Shown: positions 34,385 through 43,622 of the stretch, one piece after another
Layout: every line of letters starts with the position of its first letter
Numbering within the stretch: position 1 is the stretch's first letter
Translations under genes and position numbers: made by a program
DNA from: Terriglobia bacterium
Lineage (GTDB): Bacteria; Acidobacteriota; Terriglobia; Terriglobales; Acidobacteriaceae
Length of the DNA stretch: 64,000 bases
Reading direction: 5' to 3'
Assembly: GCA_020072815.1 (NCBI GenBank)
Contig: JAIQGE010000018.1
Coordinates: 62,001-126,000, forward strand
Notes under the pieces: generated by a model
Seen by the model: only the letters and a program-made list of their open reading frames with translations
What the model was told of the DNA's origin: nothing
Databases searched by the model: none

Positions 34385-34864
34385 ATGCCCAGGCACGAGG
34401 AGCTTTTACAGGAATTTCAGCTATTCGCCCAGTCGGCCGCCAGCGTGGAAACGCTGATGGAACGCATGTGCCAGCGCCTGCACCACGAGCTGGCGCGCTA
34501 CAACTGGGTCGGTTTCTACCTGCTGGACCCCAAAGACCACCATTTTCTCGTGGTGGGGCCGTTCGTCGGCAGCTTTACGCCCAACGCGCGCATCCCGCTT
34601 GACCGCGGACTCTGCGGCGCATGCGCCACCAGCGGCAAGACCATCGTGGTGCAGGACGTGGCCAAAGACCACCGTTATCTTCCCGGCACGGACATGGTCA
34701 AGTCAGAGATCGTGACGCCGGTTTTCGTGAAGAGCAAGTTCGCCGCTGAACTGGACATTGAAAGCTACTTCGCCAACACCTTCGGCCCTGCCGACCAGCA
34801 GTTCGTGGAAGCCTGCGCCGCGCTGGTGGGAAAGTACATGGACGGCGCCGGCTCCAAGCCGTAG
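34385..34864 (+). CDS. GAF-domain protein related to free-Met-R-sulfoxide reductase, catalytic Cys incomplete
   Basis: 159 aa from ATG at 34385 with AAGGGG 5 bp upstream. Single GAF domain close to fRMsr (E. coli YebR/MsrC): WVGFYLLDPKDHHFLVVGPF, RIPLDRGLCGACATSGKTIVVQDVAKDHRY, SEIVTPVF, ELDIES. Of the three catalytic Cys of YebR, only the GxCG one is present. The IAC and HIAC positions read TPNARIP and YLPGTDM. Reductase activity is therefore doubtful, and it may be a redox or ligand sensor. Confidence 0.85.
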   Translation: MPRHEELLQEFQLFAQSAASVETLMERMCQRLHHELARYNWVGFYLLDPKDHHFLVVGPFVGSFTPNARIPLDRGLCGACATSGKTIVVQDVAKDHRYLPGTDMVKSEIVTPVFVKSKFAAELDIESYFANTFGPADQQFVEACAALVGKYMDGAGSKP

Positions 34865-34902
34865 CTGCGGGACGTCGGCTGTTGGCGGCGCAACCGTTGC
34901 CA

Positions 34903-35607
34903 TCAATGCCTGCCGATGAGCGCAAGCACTCCGTCTTGCAGGAAATGCGAGACAATGCCAGGACGCAAGCTGCTGCGCCAGTGTGCCATCAGGCCCAGCA
35001 TAGTTCCCAGAAGCGCAATCACCAGCGCGTACTGCCCGCCTTGGTACGAATGCGCAGCGCCAAAAAGAGCGCCTTGCAACACCAGCCCGGCTGGTCCGCT
35101 TTTCACCATCGCGGAAAGTTGTTTTTGCAGATAACCGCGGAAGACGATTTCCTCGCATATTCCGGCGGAGAGGGAGAGCAAGACCCAAACCGCGATCTCC
35201 ACCGGGCCCTGCGGCAACATCTGGCCGATGTTGGCCTGCTGTTTGGCGTGGATCAGATGGGTGAACAGCCCCAGAACCACGTTGGACACAACCAGAAAAC
35301 CCACAGCGATGCCGAAGTCGCGCAGCACCCCAGTCCAGCGCGCCCAACTGCCTCCAACCAGTTCGCGCAGGGTCACGCCGCGCGTCCGTGTACCCAGCCA
35401 GACCAGCGCAACGAAAAACCATTCGGCGAATATCACCAGGGCGTAACGCGCCACGCGTCCGTGGATGGCCGACGGCGCAAAGCCGCGGAGGTAGAAACTG
35501 CGCCCGGCGTAGGCAGCCAGCGCCAGTAACAGCAGCAGGGTGTGCCACCAGGGAGCGATGAGCTTCCATGGCGATGCGGGTGTTGGGCTGGTGGCGATGC
35601 TGTTCAA
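34903..35607 (-). CDS. CPBP-family intramembrane metalloprotease
   Basis: 234 aa with about seven hydrophobic segments. Catalytic motifs of the Rce1/CPBP family are intact: EEIVFRGYLQ (motif 1), FGAAHSYQG (motif 2) and SHFLQD (motif 3). It would cleave or process membrane-embedded or prenylated-like substrates within the inner membrane. Alone, convergent with the GAF gene. Confidence 0.9.
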   Translation of the reverse strand: MNSIATSPTPASPWKLIAPWWHTLLLLLALAAYAGRSFYLRGFAPSAIHGRVARYALVIFAEWFFVALVWLGTRTRGVTLRELVGGSWARWTGVLRDFGIAVGFLVVSNVVLGLFTHLIHAKQQANIGQMLPQGPVEIAVWVLLSLSAGICEEIVFRGYLQKQLSAMVKSGPAGLVLQGALFGAAHSYQGGQYALVIALLGTMLGLMAHWRSSLRPGIVSHFLQDGVLALIGRH

Positions 35608-35828
35608 GGGCCTCCATCTACTGCAAACGGGAATGACAGATTTGGGACTGTAGTTCCTTTGGACGAAAGGGCCACTTCAGGGTAAGCAGACCCAACAGCG
35701 ATTCCCGTGTGGCACAGGAACTCCTGCCTGTGCGCTTGTTCTTCCGATCAGAGTTGTCAGGCCGGTCTCAGTGTCGAAACCGGCCCGAAAAGTTAGCCCA
35801 GCATTCTTCCGCCTCCAGCCACCTGGTC

Positions 35829-37358
35829 TTACCCCAGTTGGTAGCCGAGCGCCCCCTTCACCCACGGAGCCGGCGTGCCATCCTGCTGGAAGAAGGCTTC
35901 CGTGACTTGTCCGCCGGTGGTGATGGTCAGCATGGCAAAGCCGTTCATCACGCGCGGGGGCAGGCTGGGGTTGGCGGTGTTGTCGTAGCATTGCACTTGC
36001 GACGCCGGCGCCTGCTGCAGTCCCCAGGCATTGCCGAAGGGCAGTGCTCCGTGGCCCACACAGCGGCCATACACGTTGTTCTTGGTGTAGGTGGGGTTGG
36101 GATAAACAATCCCATTGTGGACGTGGCCCCAATACCAGGCTTTAGGCGTGCCGCTGAGAGCCGCCGTGACTTGCGCCCATAGGCAGTTCCCCAGCCAGTC
36201 CGTCACCAGCTCTGAGCCGTCATAGGCGATGGGGTTGTGATGGGTGAGCACGATGGCGTTTTGTGCCGCGACTCCGCCCTTCACCAGACCCTGAATGAAT
36301 GTCGGCTGTGCCAGATATCCGCTTCCGGTTCCTGGTATTCCTTGGATGCTTCCGTCCATGACCATGGGCGAGGGCGACCAAAACGCTGAGTCCAGCCCCA
36401 GGATGGTCCACGGTTTTCCCGGCTGCTGGGGATTGGCGTATTGCAAGGCGAAGTAGCTGGCGTTGTTTTGCAGCTTGAAGATGCTGCTGCTCAGGGCTTT
36501 GAAGTAGCCGAAGGCGCCGTCATACATCTCGTGGTTGGAGTTCAGGGTAAATGACTTTCCGGAATACGCTGCCGGCCACACCGAGAGCAGGTTGTTCTGT
36601 TCTTCGCTTGACGTGCCCGCGTAGTAGACGTCGCCAAGATGAATAATGTAGTCCGGATTCTGCCTGACGATGGCCTGCATCACGCTGGCTGCCGGACCGT
36701 TGGAGTAAGGGCCCGTTCCCCAGTCGCCGACGAGCGCGATCTTGACCTGATTCGGGCTGGCGCCGGTGATCGGCACTATCTTCGGAGTCTGCGCAAATGT
36801 CGCAAAATCGTCGCCGAAGTAGTGGTAGAGATACATCAGCACCGCCAGGTTCCAGTTGGGGTCCATCTGCCCGTAGGTGCTCTGGCTGTACCAGGTGCCG
36901 TCCGGGGCCACCAGTCCGGGCTTGCCCACCGCCACGGCGTTCAACAGGCTCTGGTAGTTGGCGGCGTTGATCTGGGTCACCGGCAGCCCGATCATCGTCT
37001 TCCATATGTCTCGCAGTCCTTTCAGAATGGGATCGTTGCCAGGATTGTTCATCCAGTAATCGAGCAGCCCGAATTCCACGGCGCCCTTGCCTCCGGGATT
37101 GGTGGCCGGCCCGCTCCACACGCCGGCCTTCTGCATCATCTGGATGACGATGTATTCGCTGGCCTGGACGAAGGTGTTGAAAAAACCTGTAGCCGATCGC
37201 AGCACCGGATCGGCTTGTATCCGGGCTTTCATTTTCTTCAGTTGGGGCGCCGTGAAACTGCGTACGGCGGCCCCGGATTTCCCTGCGGTAGTTGCTTTCC
37301 TGGACTGGGTGGCTTTCTTGGATGAAGTTGCCTTCTTGCGGGGTCTTGCTTTTGGCAT
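35829..37358 (-). CDS. Calcineurin-like metallophosphoesterase
   Basis: 509 aa; start at 37358 with AAGGAG 6 bp upstream. A Lys/Ala-rich basic N-terminus (PKARPRKKATSSKKATQSRKATTAGK) and a helical region of about 150 aa precede the phosphoesterase domain. Metal motifs are GDWGTG, HLGDVYYAG, NHE in NSNHEMYDG (usual GNHE), LTHHNP and GHVHNG. No signal peptide, and the basic tail suggests nucleic-acid or polyphosphate binding. Likely a dinuclear metal phosphomonoesterase or phosphodiesterase. Confidence 0.88.
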   Translation of the reverse strand: MPKARPRKKATSSKKATQSRKATTAGKSGAAVRSFTAPQLKKMKARIQADPVLRSATGFFNTFVQASEYIVIQMMQKAGVWSGPATNPGGKGAVEFGLLDYWMNNPGNDPILKGLRDIWKTMIGLPVTQINAANYQSLLNAVAVGKPGLVAPDGTWYSQSTYGQMDPNWNLAVLMYLYHYFGDDFATFAQTPKIVPITGASPNQVKIALVGDWGTGPYSNGPAASVMQAIVRQNPDYIIHLGDVYYAGTSSEEQNNLLSVWPAAYSGKSFTLNSNHEMYDGAFGYFKALSSSIFKLQNNASYFALQYANPQQPGKPWTILGLDSAFWSPSPMVMDGSIQGIPGTGSGYLAQPTFIQGLVKGGVAAQNAIVLTHHNPIAYDGSELVTDWLGNCLWAQVTAALSGTPKAWYWGHVHNGIVYPNPTYTKNNVYGRCVGHGALPFGNAWGLQQAPASQVQCYDNTANPSLPPRVMNGFAMLTITTGGQVTEAFFQQDGTPAPWVKGALGYQLG

Positions 37359-37779
37359 AAATTCTCCTTGCGTATGCCGATCTTTCGATTGGGCGCAGTT
37401 AATTCCTCTAAGTTAAGGTGCACCGCGCTTCGCGGCCCCGGCGCAGAACCACCATCTCCCCCTGGCCGGCGCTGGAGAGAGCGATCAGGCTGATGCTGAA
37501 ACCGCAAAGCATTGGATGAAACCGATGGCGAGAAACTTACTTGCGGGGTCCGTGCCGGCCATCCAGCATTCTCTACGCAAGAAGGGCAATATGCAATAAC
37601 GCCGATCTCTTCATCCCCCTAGCCCCTCCCGTTCATCTTGAGCCGTTTTGCGGGCGTGAGCGCAGCGGGAGCCCGCAGGCGAAATCCTGAGCGAGCGGAG
37701 CGAGTCGAAGGACCTCTACCCCCATCGGCTTCATCCCCGGAAAATAAAGACTTAGCTCAAGTCATCCCCGGCGATGATT

Positions 37780-37860
37780 TTGTCATTCCGAACGGAGTGA
37801 GGAATCTGCTTTTGCCTTTCCGATCACCCGATGACCCGATCACCAGATCACCCGATCAGG
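37780..37860 (+). repeat. Dispersed composite repeat, copy 2
   Basis: TTGTCATTCCGAACGGAG...GAGGAATCTG followed by CGATCACCCGATGACCCGATCACCAGATCACCCGATC. Ordered parts match the minus-strand copy at 13779-13853. Confidence 0.7.
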
Positions 37861-37997
37861 CGCGCTTCGCGCACTCACACCCTAGGGCGCGGCCCATGAT
37901 AGCGCAATTCCAATAGCGAATCAATAACGAAGTAGTACATGTCCACTGCGCGGGTCTAAGATCGATGCTGTTTTGTGACCCTCAGCCTGCATGGGTC

Positions 37998-38075
37998 AGC
38001 CCACATAACCACGATCTGCGCCGCAGGCGCGAAAGAGCCTAGCCCAGGTGCGTAAAGCCCTGGGGCGGGTTGAGG
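37998..38075. repeat. Second intergenic repeat type
   Basis: Segment with CGCCGCAGGCG and CCTAGCCCAGG-TGCGTAAAG-CCCTGGGG. It resembles short repeats common in acidobacterial spacers (recollection). Only one copy is in the window, so repeat status is unproven here. Confidence 0.45.
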
Positions 38076-38222
38076 GAAGGGATCAAACCCGTAAGCAGTG
38101 ACAGCTCTGCACGTCTTGACCGACATACTTCGCGCAAACCAAGGCATGTGGGGAAACGACGCTCGACATCTTGAGTGTAAACAGCAGGCACAACATGAGA
38201 GAATCATGCAGAAACGAACGAT

Positions 38223-41200
38223 ATGTCTAAACTCCACGACACCTTGCTGCAATATCCGCAGTTTTTTAAGGATAAACTGGAATCTGCCCCAAAGATCCGT
38301 GCTGCCGTAGACACAACTATCGGGCTGGTAAGCGATGTGCTTCTGGTAAGCAAGCTTCCATTCTTCCAGGACTATACGGACCACGGTTATCAGCACCTGT
38401 CAAAAGTCTTGGAAATTGCGGACAAACTCATTCAAGAGACAGCGAAAGACGTTTGCAGTCCAGAAGACATTGCTGTCCTAGCTTTTTCGATATTGTTGCA
38501 CGACTTGGCTCTCCACCTCAGTGAGGCAGGTTTTCTTTCCCTAGTTGCACCTCAAGGGTGCGACGCTGGGGAAAAAGCGCCCATTCAAGATTGGCCGAGG
38601 CTGTGGGCGGAATTCTTATCGGTAGCCAGACATTGGGACGATCGCAAACTTGTCGAAATATTTGGCGCAGATGAATCTGGTGCACCCCTTGCCCTCGTAA
38701 GGAATCCCCTGGATCATTACGGCAATTTAACTGAGAGTGACCGTAAACTGATCGGTGAGTTTATCAGGCAGCATCATGCCCAAATGGCTTATGAATTTGC
38801 GATCGCGGGCTTTCCAGGCTCTGGGAGCCAACGCTTGAAGTTTGAGGCATTTGACCCTGAGCTTAGGGAAATAGCAGGTATTGTGGCACGCAGCCACGGA
38901 TTCGCATTGCGTGACGGCATTCGAAATCTTGAGGACCGACAGATCAGCAAACTGGAACAAGATAATATTCATCCCGTTTTCTTAATGGGGATTCTTCGAG
39001 TCGCTGATTTTCTTGAGCTCGGTGCTGACCGGGCGCCTCTAATAGCGTTTACATACAAAGAATTCAAAAGTCCTGTATCAAAAAAAGAATGGCGAACGAA
39101 TCAAGCATTTCGCGCGATTAGTTGGTCTAATCCTGATGCTGAATCCATTTATGTGCCAGCCAAGCCGAAAGATGTCTATTCGTTTTTGGAGCTTAGGAGA
39201 TGGCTGCAGGCTATACAGTCCGAGCTTGATATGGCGTGGGCCGTTATGGGAGAGGTGTATGGGAGCAACACAAAATTCTCGAAGTTCGGTTTGACGATTC
39301 GGAGGGTTCGCTCAAATATTACCGATGATCTGGCGGCATTTGCCAATCTGTCCTCCTTCGTGCCGCGACGAGTCGAGCTTGGCGTTGCGAGGGCGGGCGT
39401 CTTAAAGCTTTTCATTGAGCCGTTGTATGGAGACAAGCCGGAAATAGGCATTCGCGAACTCATTCAAAACGCTGTCGACGCCGTTCGCGAGCGTTGGGAA
39501 TTTGAAAAGAAACATGGTCTATCGGGTTCGCTGTCCGCACCCGAGGAAGATGATGTCGAAGTTTGGCTCGATGAGCCAGATGAGAATGGCGCGTCCACGC
39601 TGACCGTCACTGACAAAGGCATCGGAATGACCGACGAAATAATTACGAATTATTTTTTGAAGGCTGGCGCATCATTTAGGAAGAGCATCGCATGGAAGAA
39701 GGAGTTTGAAACCGGGACAGACGCGTCCGAGGAGCCAAAGTTAAAATCTCAGGTACTCAGATCTGGCCGCTTTGGAATCGGGGTATTAGCAGCTTTCTTG
39801 CTCGGTGACAGAATTGAGGTTGCTACAAGGCACATCACAAGCGAGCGGGGTCTTCGATTTTCCTTACACCTAGATGTGCAGCCTGCAGCGCTTGAGTTGG
39901 AGCCCATTCAATTGAACTACGACGCAAATCTGCCAGTTGGCACGACCATAAAGGTCACCGTCACAAAGACTAAAAAAGAAGACCAGCCAGAAGGACTGAA
40001 GAGCCCAAACATCTTCTCAGATTCGGATCTTTGGGACTGGTATTGTCTGGAAACGCCGTCGGTCGCCCGATTCTTGGGAAGCCAAAAAAAGAAGCTTAAA
40101 CAGTCAGTCACTCTTCCTGACGAGGGAGGTCCCTTGCCGGCTGGCTGGCACTCTTTGGAATCGAAGGAATATAGGACTGTTCACGCGCTGGCGCCTAAGG
40201 TATCGGCTACCAATCTATTGCGTCTTGTCTGCAACGGAATCAGGATTCCGCACGGTGTTCCTTACGCTAGCATTACCCGCGCAATTGACGATCTGCAGAA
40301 GGATGACTTCCAGGAAGAGCGAATTTTCTGGTTGGACATGCCGAGCTTTTCGATTTTTGATCCCGACGGTAATTTGCCGCTAAACCTTCAGAGAGAAGAG
40401 CTTACGAGTATTCGCCTCGATTTTTTGGAACCGGCGCTCGCTGTTCAGGCGAGAGCGTGCTTGGCATTGCTTCTGCTTACTGCTCCTGCAAGAATGCGAC
40501 TAACAGCCGAATTAATACACGCGATTGAAAGCGTAGGGCATTTTCATCATACGATGCCGGTTTTCTTCACACACACCGGCACAGGTTTGCTCACGGCAAG
40601 AAACCTGCAGCTCGCAAAAGTCAAGCGTTGCCTGCTTGTGCATGCAACGTTATTCGATGAGGGCTTGTTTTCAAGCGTAACCCCAAAGTACGACGCAATA
40701 TTGGTTGCCCGACAAGGCAGCCAAAGCACTTCAGCATACTACTCTCTTAACGAGTTGAATCGTTGGATTGCGAGTGCTCGCGTCCTAACAAGATCGGCTG
40801 AACGTTTTGTTGTGGGGAGGCCCCTGCGCTTTGTACGTCAGCGTTCAGATAGCCCTCTCCATTTACATCGTACTTGGAAGTGCCCACACAGTCTGCTTAG
40901 TCCTGATGATCTGAGAGGGATACACGACTTACTTTCGAGACCGGAAGGTGCGTTTCGTTCAATTGAAAGTGATTTTGTCGCGGCGGAGTTGTACCTGAAA
41001 GACCCGGTGGAAGCGACAGAGCCCCGGAAGATGTCTCTCGGACACTATTGGAAAGAGATAATCCGCGAGCCGCTTATTCCTTTTGACAGAATGGCGCGAG
41101 AAGAGCAGCTCAAACATGCCTATGACTCCCTAGAAAAATTCTTCCCTGACGCGAACGCAATAAGGGCTCGCATTGTGGAAAGACTCAATGAACGCGCCGA

Positions 41201-41357
41201 AGCCGCTCTGAGACCTGCGAATGTGGATCACATATTCGTCAAGGCAGGGTGTCCGCATTGCGGGAGGCCCCTTCGTACGCCAATGGCAAAGCAGTGCCGC
41301 TTCTGTGGCGCCGACTGGCACGAACCAGCGGAGCCCTCGGGGGAATCTTCGTTGTGA
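38223..41357 (+). CDS. HD domain + Hsp90-like (GHKL) ATPase + zinc-ribbon protein
   Basis: 1044-aa cytoplasmic protein. An HD phosphohydrolase-like domain (about 30-270) has His54/His58 in DHGYQHL, the HD pair His93-Asp94 in LLHDLAL, and Asp262 in RVADFLELGADR. A GHKL/Hsp90-like ATPase (about 385-620) has N-box RELIQNAVDA (Glu412, Asn416), DKGIG (Asp464) and GRFGIG (515-520). A long C-terminal region of about 400 aa follows, ending in a four-Cys zinc ribbon (CPHCG...CRFCG, about 1010-1032). Codon use is visibly more AT-rich than in the neighbours, and a gene-free repeat region lies on its left. Function unrecognised; a stress or phage-defence ATPase is a guess. Confidence 0.8.
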   Translation: MSKLHDTLLQYPQFFKDKLESAPKIRAAVDTTIGLVSDVLLVSKLPFFQDYTDHGYQHLSKVLEIADKLIQETAKDVCSPEDIAVLAFSILLHDLALHLSEAGFLSLVAPQGCDAGEKAPIQDWPRLWAEFLSVARHWDDRKLVEIFGADESGAPLALVRNPLDHYGNLTESDRKLIGEFIRQHHAQMAYEFAIAGFPGSGSQRLKFEAFDPELREIAGIVARSHGFALRDGIRNLEDRQISKLEQDNIHPVFLMGILRVADFLELGADRAPLIAFTYKEFKSPVSKKEWRTNQAFRAISWSNPDAESIYVPAKPKDVYSFLELRRWLQAIQSELDMAWAVMGEVYGSNTKFSKFGLTIRRVRSNITDDLAAFANLSSFVPRRVELGVARAGVLKLFIEPLYGDKPEIGIRELIQNAVDAVRERWEFEKKHGLSGSLSAPEEDDVEVWLDEPDENGASTLTVTDKGIGMTDEIITNYFLKAGASFRKSIAWKKEFETGTDASEEPKLKSQVLRSGRFGIGVLAAFLLGDRIEVATRHITSERGLRFSLHLDVQPAALELEPIQLNYDANLPVGTTIKVTVTKTKKEDQPEGLKSPNIFSDSDLWDWYCLETPSVARFLGSQKKKLKQSVTLPDEGGPLPAGWHSLESKEYRTVHALAPKVSATNLLRLVCNGIRIPHGVPYASITRAIDDLQKDDFQEERIFWLDMPSFSIFDPDGNLPLNLQREELTSIRLDFLEPALAVQARACLALLLLTAPARMRLTAELIHAIESVGHFHHTMPVFFTHTGTGLLTARNLQLAKVKRCLLVHATLFDEGLFSSVTPKYDAILVARQGSQSTSAYYSLNELNRWIASARVLTRSAERFVVGRPLRFVRQRSDSPLHLHRTWKCPHSLLSPDDLRGIHDLLSRPEGAFRSIESDFVAAELYLKDPVEATEPRKMSLGHYWKEIIREPLIPFDRMAREEQLKHAYDSLEKFFPDANAIRARIVERLNERAEAALRPANVDHIFVKAGCPHCGRPLRTPMAKQCRFCGADWHEPAEPSGESSL

Positions 41358-41395
41358 CCCTACCTCATCTTTACGCCTAAGCGCATAATTACCTC

Positions 41396-43078
41396 ATGCC
41401 CACTTCACCCACCCGCCTCGCGCCGTTGCCCATCGCTGACACTCACGACGTCCAGAACCAGGTCCCGCCGCTCACCGGCTACAATCTCTTTCTCACCGAC
41501 CGCGTTCTGGTGGAAGCAGTGCGGCGCGAAGGCGCGGGCTGGGCGGAACGGCAGATCTCTGAACTGGGGCACTTGCTGGGCAGCCACGAAGCCCAGCGCT
41601 GGGGATTTGAGGCCAATGAAAACAAACCGGTGCTGCACACCCACGATGCCACCGGTAATCGTCGCGACGAAGTGGTCTTCCATCCCGCATGGCACAATCT
41701 CATGCGTGCGTCCATCGAGCACAAGCTGCACAGCCTGCCGTTTATGCACAAACGCGTGGGCGCCAACGTGGCCCGCGCCGCCAAGTTGATGATCACCGTG
41801 CAGAATGAAGCCGGCCACACCTGCCCCATCTCCATGACGTTCTCGGGCATGGCCGCCCTGCGCGTTGAGCCTGACCTGGCCAGCGAGTGGGAAGCCAAAG
41901 TTCTAGCGCCCACATACGACCCACGTTTTCTTCCCGCGCGGGAAAAATCCGGCGCGCTGCTGGGCATGGGCATGACGGAGAAGCAGGGCGGGTCAGACGT
42001 CCGCGCCAACACCACTCGCGCCGAGCGCCTCAGCGACCGTGGCCGCGAATTTCTCATCACCGGACACAAATGGTTCATCTCCGCGCCCATGTGCGACGCA
42101 TTTCTTATCCTGGCGCAGGCGCCCAAAGGTCTGACTTGTTTCCTGCTGCCGCGCTGGACGCCCAGTGGCGACAAAAACAATTTCCATATCCAGCGGCTCA
42201 AGGACAAAATGGGAAACCGCTCGAATGCGTCCGGCGAAGTGGAATTCGCGAGCGCCTGGGCCCGGCAAGTGGGCGAAGAAGGCCGCGGCGTGAGCACCAT
42301 CATTGAAATGGTGAACCATACGCGCCTGGATTGTGCCATCGCCTCCGCCGGGCTGATGCGTCAGGCCCTGGTGCAGGCCGTGCATCATTGCCGGCATCGT
42401 CAGGCCTTTGGCAAATTGCTGATCGAGCAGCCACTCATGCGCCAGGTGCTGGCAGATCTTACGGTCGAGTCGGAAGCCGCGACGTTGCTGGTCGCGCGGC
42501 TGGCAGCCTCGTTTGATGCCCGCGCCGCCGACGCCCAAGGACGCGCCTTCAGCCGCATCGCCACCGCCATCTGCAAGTACTGGCTGTGCAAGCGGTCGCC
42601 GCTGCATGTTGGAGAAGCGCTTGAATGTTTGGGCGGCAACGGTTACGTGGAAGAATCCATCATGCCCCGACTCTATCGCGAAGCGCCGCTGTACGGCATA
42701 TGGGAAGGCTCGGGCAACGTGATCTGTCTGGACATCCTGCGCGCGCTGAGCAAAGATCCCGCCACGGCCGAGGCTCTGCTTGCCGAATTGAAAACCACCG
42801 CAGGCGCCGATCCCCGGCTGGACCGCTTCGTCGCCACGATTCAGGCTGATCTGCACGACATTCTCAAGCCGTCTTCCGGCAAGATCGGTGGGCATGAATC
42901 CCGCGCGCGCCGTCTGGCGGAGCGGCTGGCGTTGGCCCTGCAAGCGTCATTGGTCGTCCGGCACGGACGGTCGGAGGTCGCCGAAGCTTTCCTGGCGTCA
43001 CGCATCGCCGGCGACCACGGCCACACCTTTGGGACCCTGCCGGAAGAAAGCAAGATAGCGACAATTCTGGAGGGATAG
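41396..43078 (+). CDS. aidB: AidB-like acyl-CoA dehydrogenase
   Basis: 560-aa FAD flavoprotein of the AidB group. N-terminus LTGYNLFLTDRVLVEAVRREGAGW, then FHPAWHNLMRASIEHKLHSLPF and the flavin motif LGMGMTEKQGGSDVRANTTRAER. KDKMGNRSNASGEVEFASA and the catalytic-region WEGSGNVICLDILRAL follow. E. coli AidB is induced by alkylation damage and binds DNA; this protein is colinear with it over its whole length. The start is 38 bp after the upstream ATPase gene, so the two may be co-transcribed. Activity on acyl-CoA is uncertain for this group. Confidence 0.9.
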   Translation: MPTSPTRLAPLPIADTHDVQNQVPPLTGYNLFLTDRVLVEAVRREGAGWAERQISELGHLLGSHEAQRWGFEANENKPVLHTHDATGNRRDEVVFHPAWHNLMRASIEHKLHSLPFMHKRVGANVARAAKLMITVQNEAGHTCPISMTFSGMAALRVEPDLASEWEAKVLAPTYDPRFLPAREKSGALLGMGMTEKQGGSDVRANTTRAERLSDRGREFLITGHKWFISAPMCDAFLILAQAPKGLTCFLLPRWTPSGDKNNFHIQRLKDKMGNRSNASGEVEFASAWARQVGEEGRGVSTIIEMVNHTRLDCAIASAGLMRQALVQAVHHCRHRQAFGKLLIEQPLMRQVLADLTVESEAATLLVARLAASFDARAADAQGRAFSRIATAICKYWLCKRSPLHVGEALECLGGNGYVEESIMPRLYREAPLYGIWEGSGNVICLDILRALSKDPATAEALLAELKTTAGADPRLDRFVATIQADLHDILKPSSGKIGGHESRARRLAERLALALQASLVVRHGRSEVAEAFLASRIAGDHGHTFGTLPEESKIATILEG

Positions 43079-43622
43079 GAAGGGTGAGTTTAATTTGGCC
43101 CCTGCTCGCAGACGCCGGACGTCGAACAGATTTTGGGACACTAAAAGAAAAAGATCTTCGCGGCGGTCTTGCTGCCGCGAAGATTGAACCACCAAGGCAA
43201 AGAAACAAGAAAGGAGCAGAGGATTTTGAAGGAGCCAGGTGGGTCCTCTGCACCCTCCACAATGGTTCTCCGTTTGATTGGTAGTGCTCCCAACCGGCAA
43301 AGCGTTTCACACCGCGCCGTAAAATTTTAAAAAAAATGCCCAGTACGCCGGACGCAGGGGCACTAGGGCGCTCACTTGGGCACATAATCGCCAGTTTCCA
43401 CGCCAGTCTTAAATCTTTCTAACCAAACGACCAAGGCGCACCCATGAAACTGCGATTCCATCTGCTGATTACATTGCTTTTAGCTGCATTTCGTCCGTTC
43501 TGCTGGCTGTGTGGGCGTGGAACGTGTCGGAGACGCCGCCACCGTTGCCGCAGCACGCGCCGAGCGCAGGGAGAAGATAAAAGAATCGACTAGCAGCTAG
43601 CCGCTAGTTGCTAGCTGCTTCC
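43079..43622. other. Gene-free 0.54-kb stretch with a small broken ORF
   Basis: Contains a minus-strand terminator-like hairpin (43154-43184). A possible small ORF starts at 43444 (MKLRFHLLITLLLAA). In its own frame it turns Arg-rich and stops. Shifting one base gives ISSVLLAVWAWNVSETPPPLPQ, a more plausible membrane peptide. No complete gene is supported. Confidence 0.5.
43154..43184 (-). terminator. Rho-independent terminator, minus strand
   Basis: ATCTTCGCGGC pairs with GCCGCGAAGAT (11 bp). On the minus strand it is followed by CTTTTTCTTTT. It faces the bshB1 operon end, 440 bp downstream of the bshB1 stop. Confidence 0.65.

Larger units (their letters stand above)
37359..38222. other. 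Gene-free 0.86-kb stretch with repeats
   Basis: No convincing ORF. It contains GAGCGAGCGGAGCGAGTCGA (37692-37711), a composite repeat (37780-37860) and another repeat-like segment at 37998-38075. It forms the left border of the AT-richer HD/ATPase gene and looks like repeat-rich debris at an insertion boundary. Confidence 0.6.

Noticed and set aside
34703-35617. 304-codon minus-strand ORF beside the CPBP protease
   Set aside because: Out of frame with the CPBP gene that has all catalytic motifs, and it overlaps the GAF gene; no motif seen.
37638-37916. 92-codon + strand ORF in the repeat region
   Set aside because: It translates the dispersed repeats (for example DPITRSPDQ) and has no ribosome-binding site.
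37359-41357. Idea that the ATPase gene sits in a transposon or integrative element
   Set aside because: No transposase, integrase, terminal repeats or tRNA attachment site was found around it; only atypical base composition and repeat debris.
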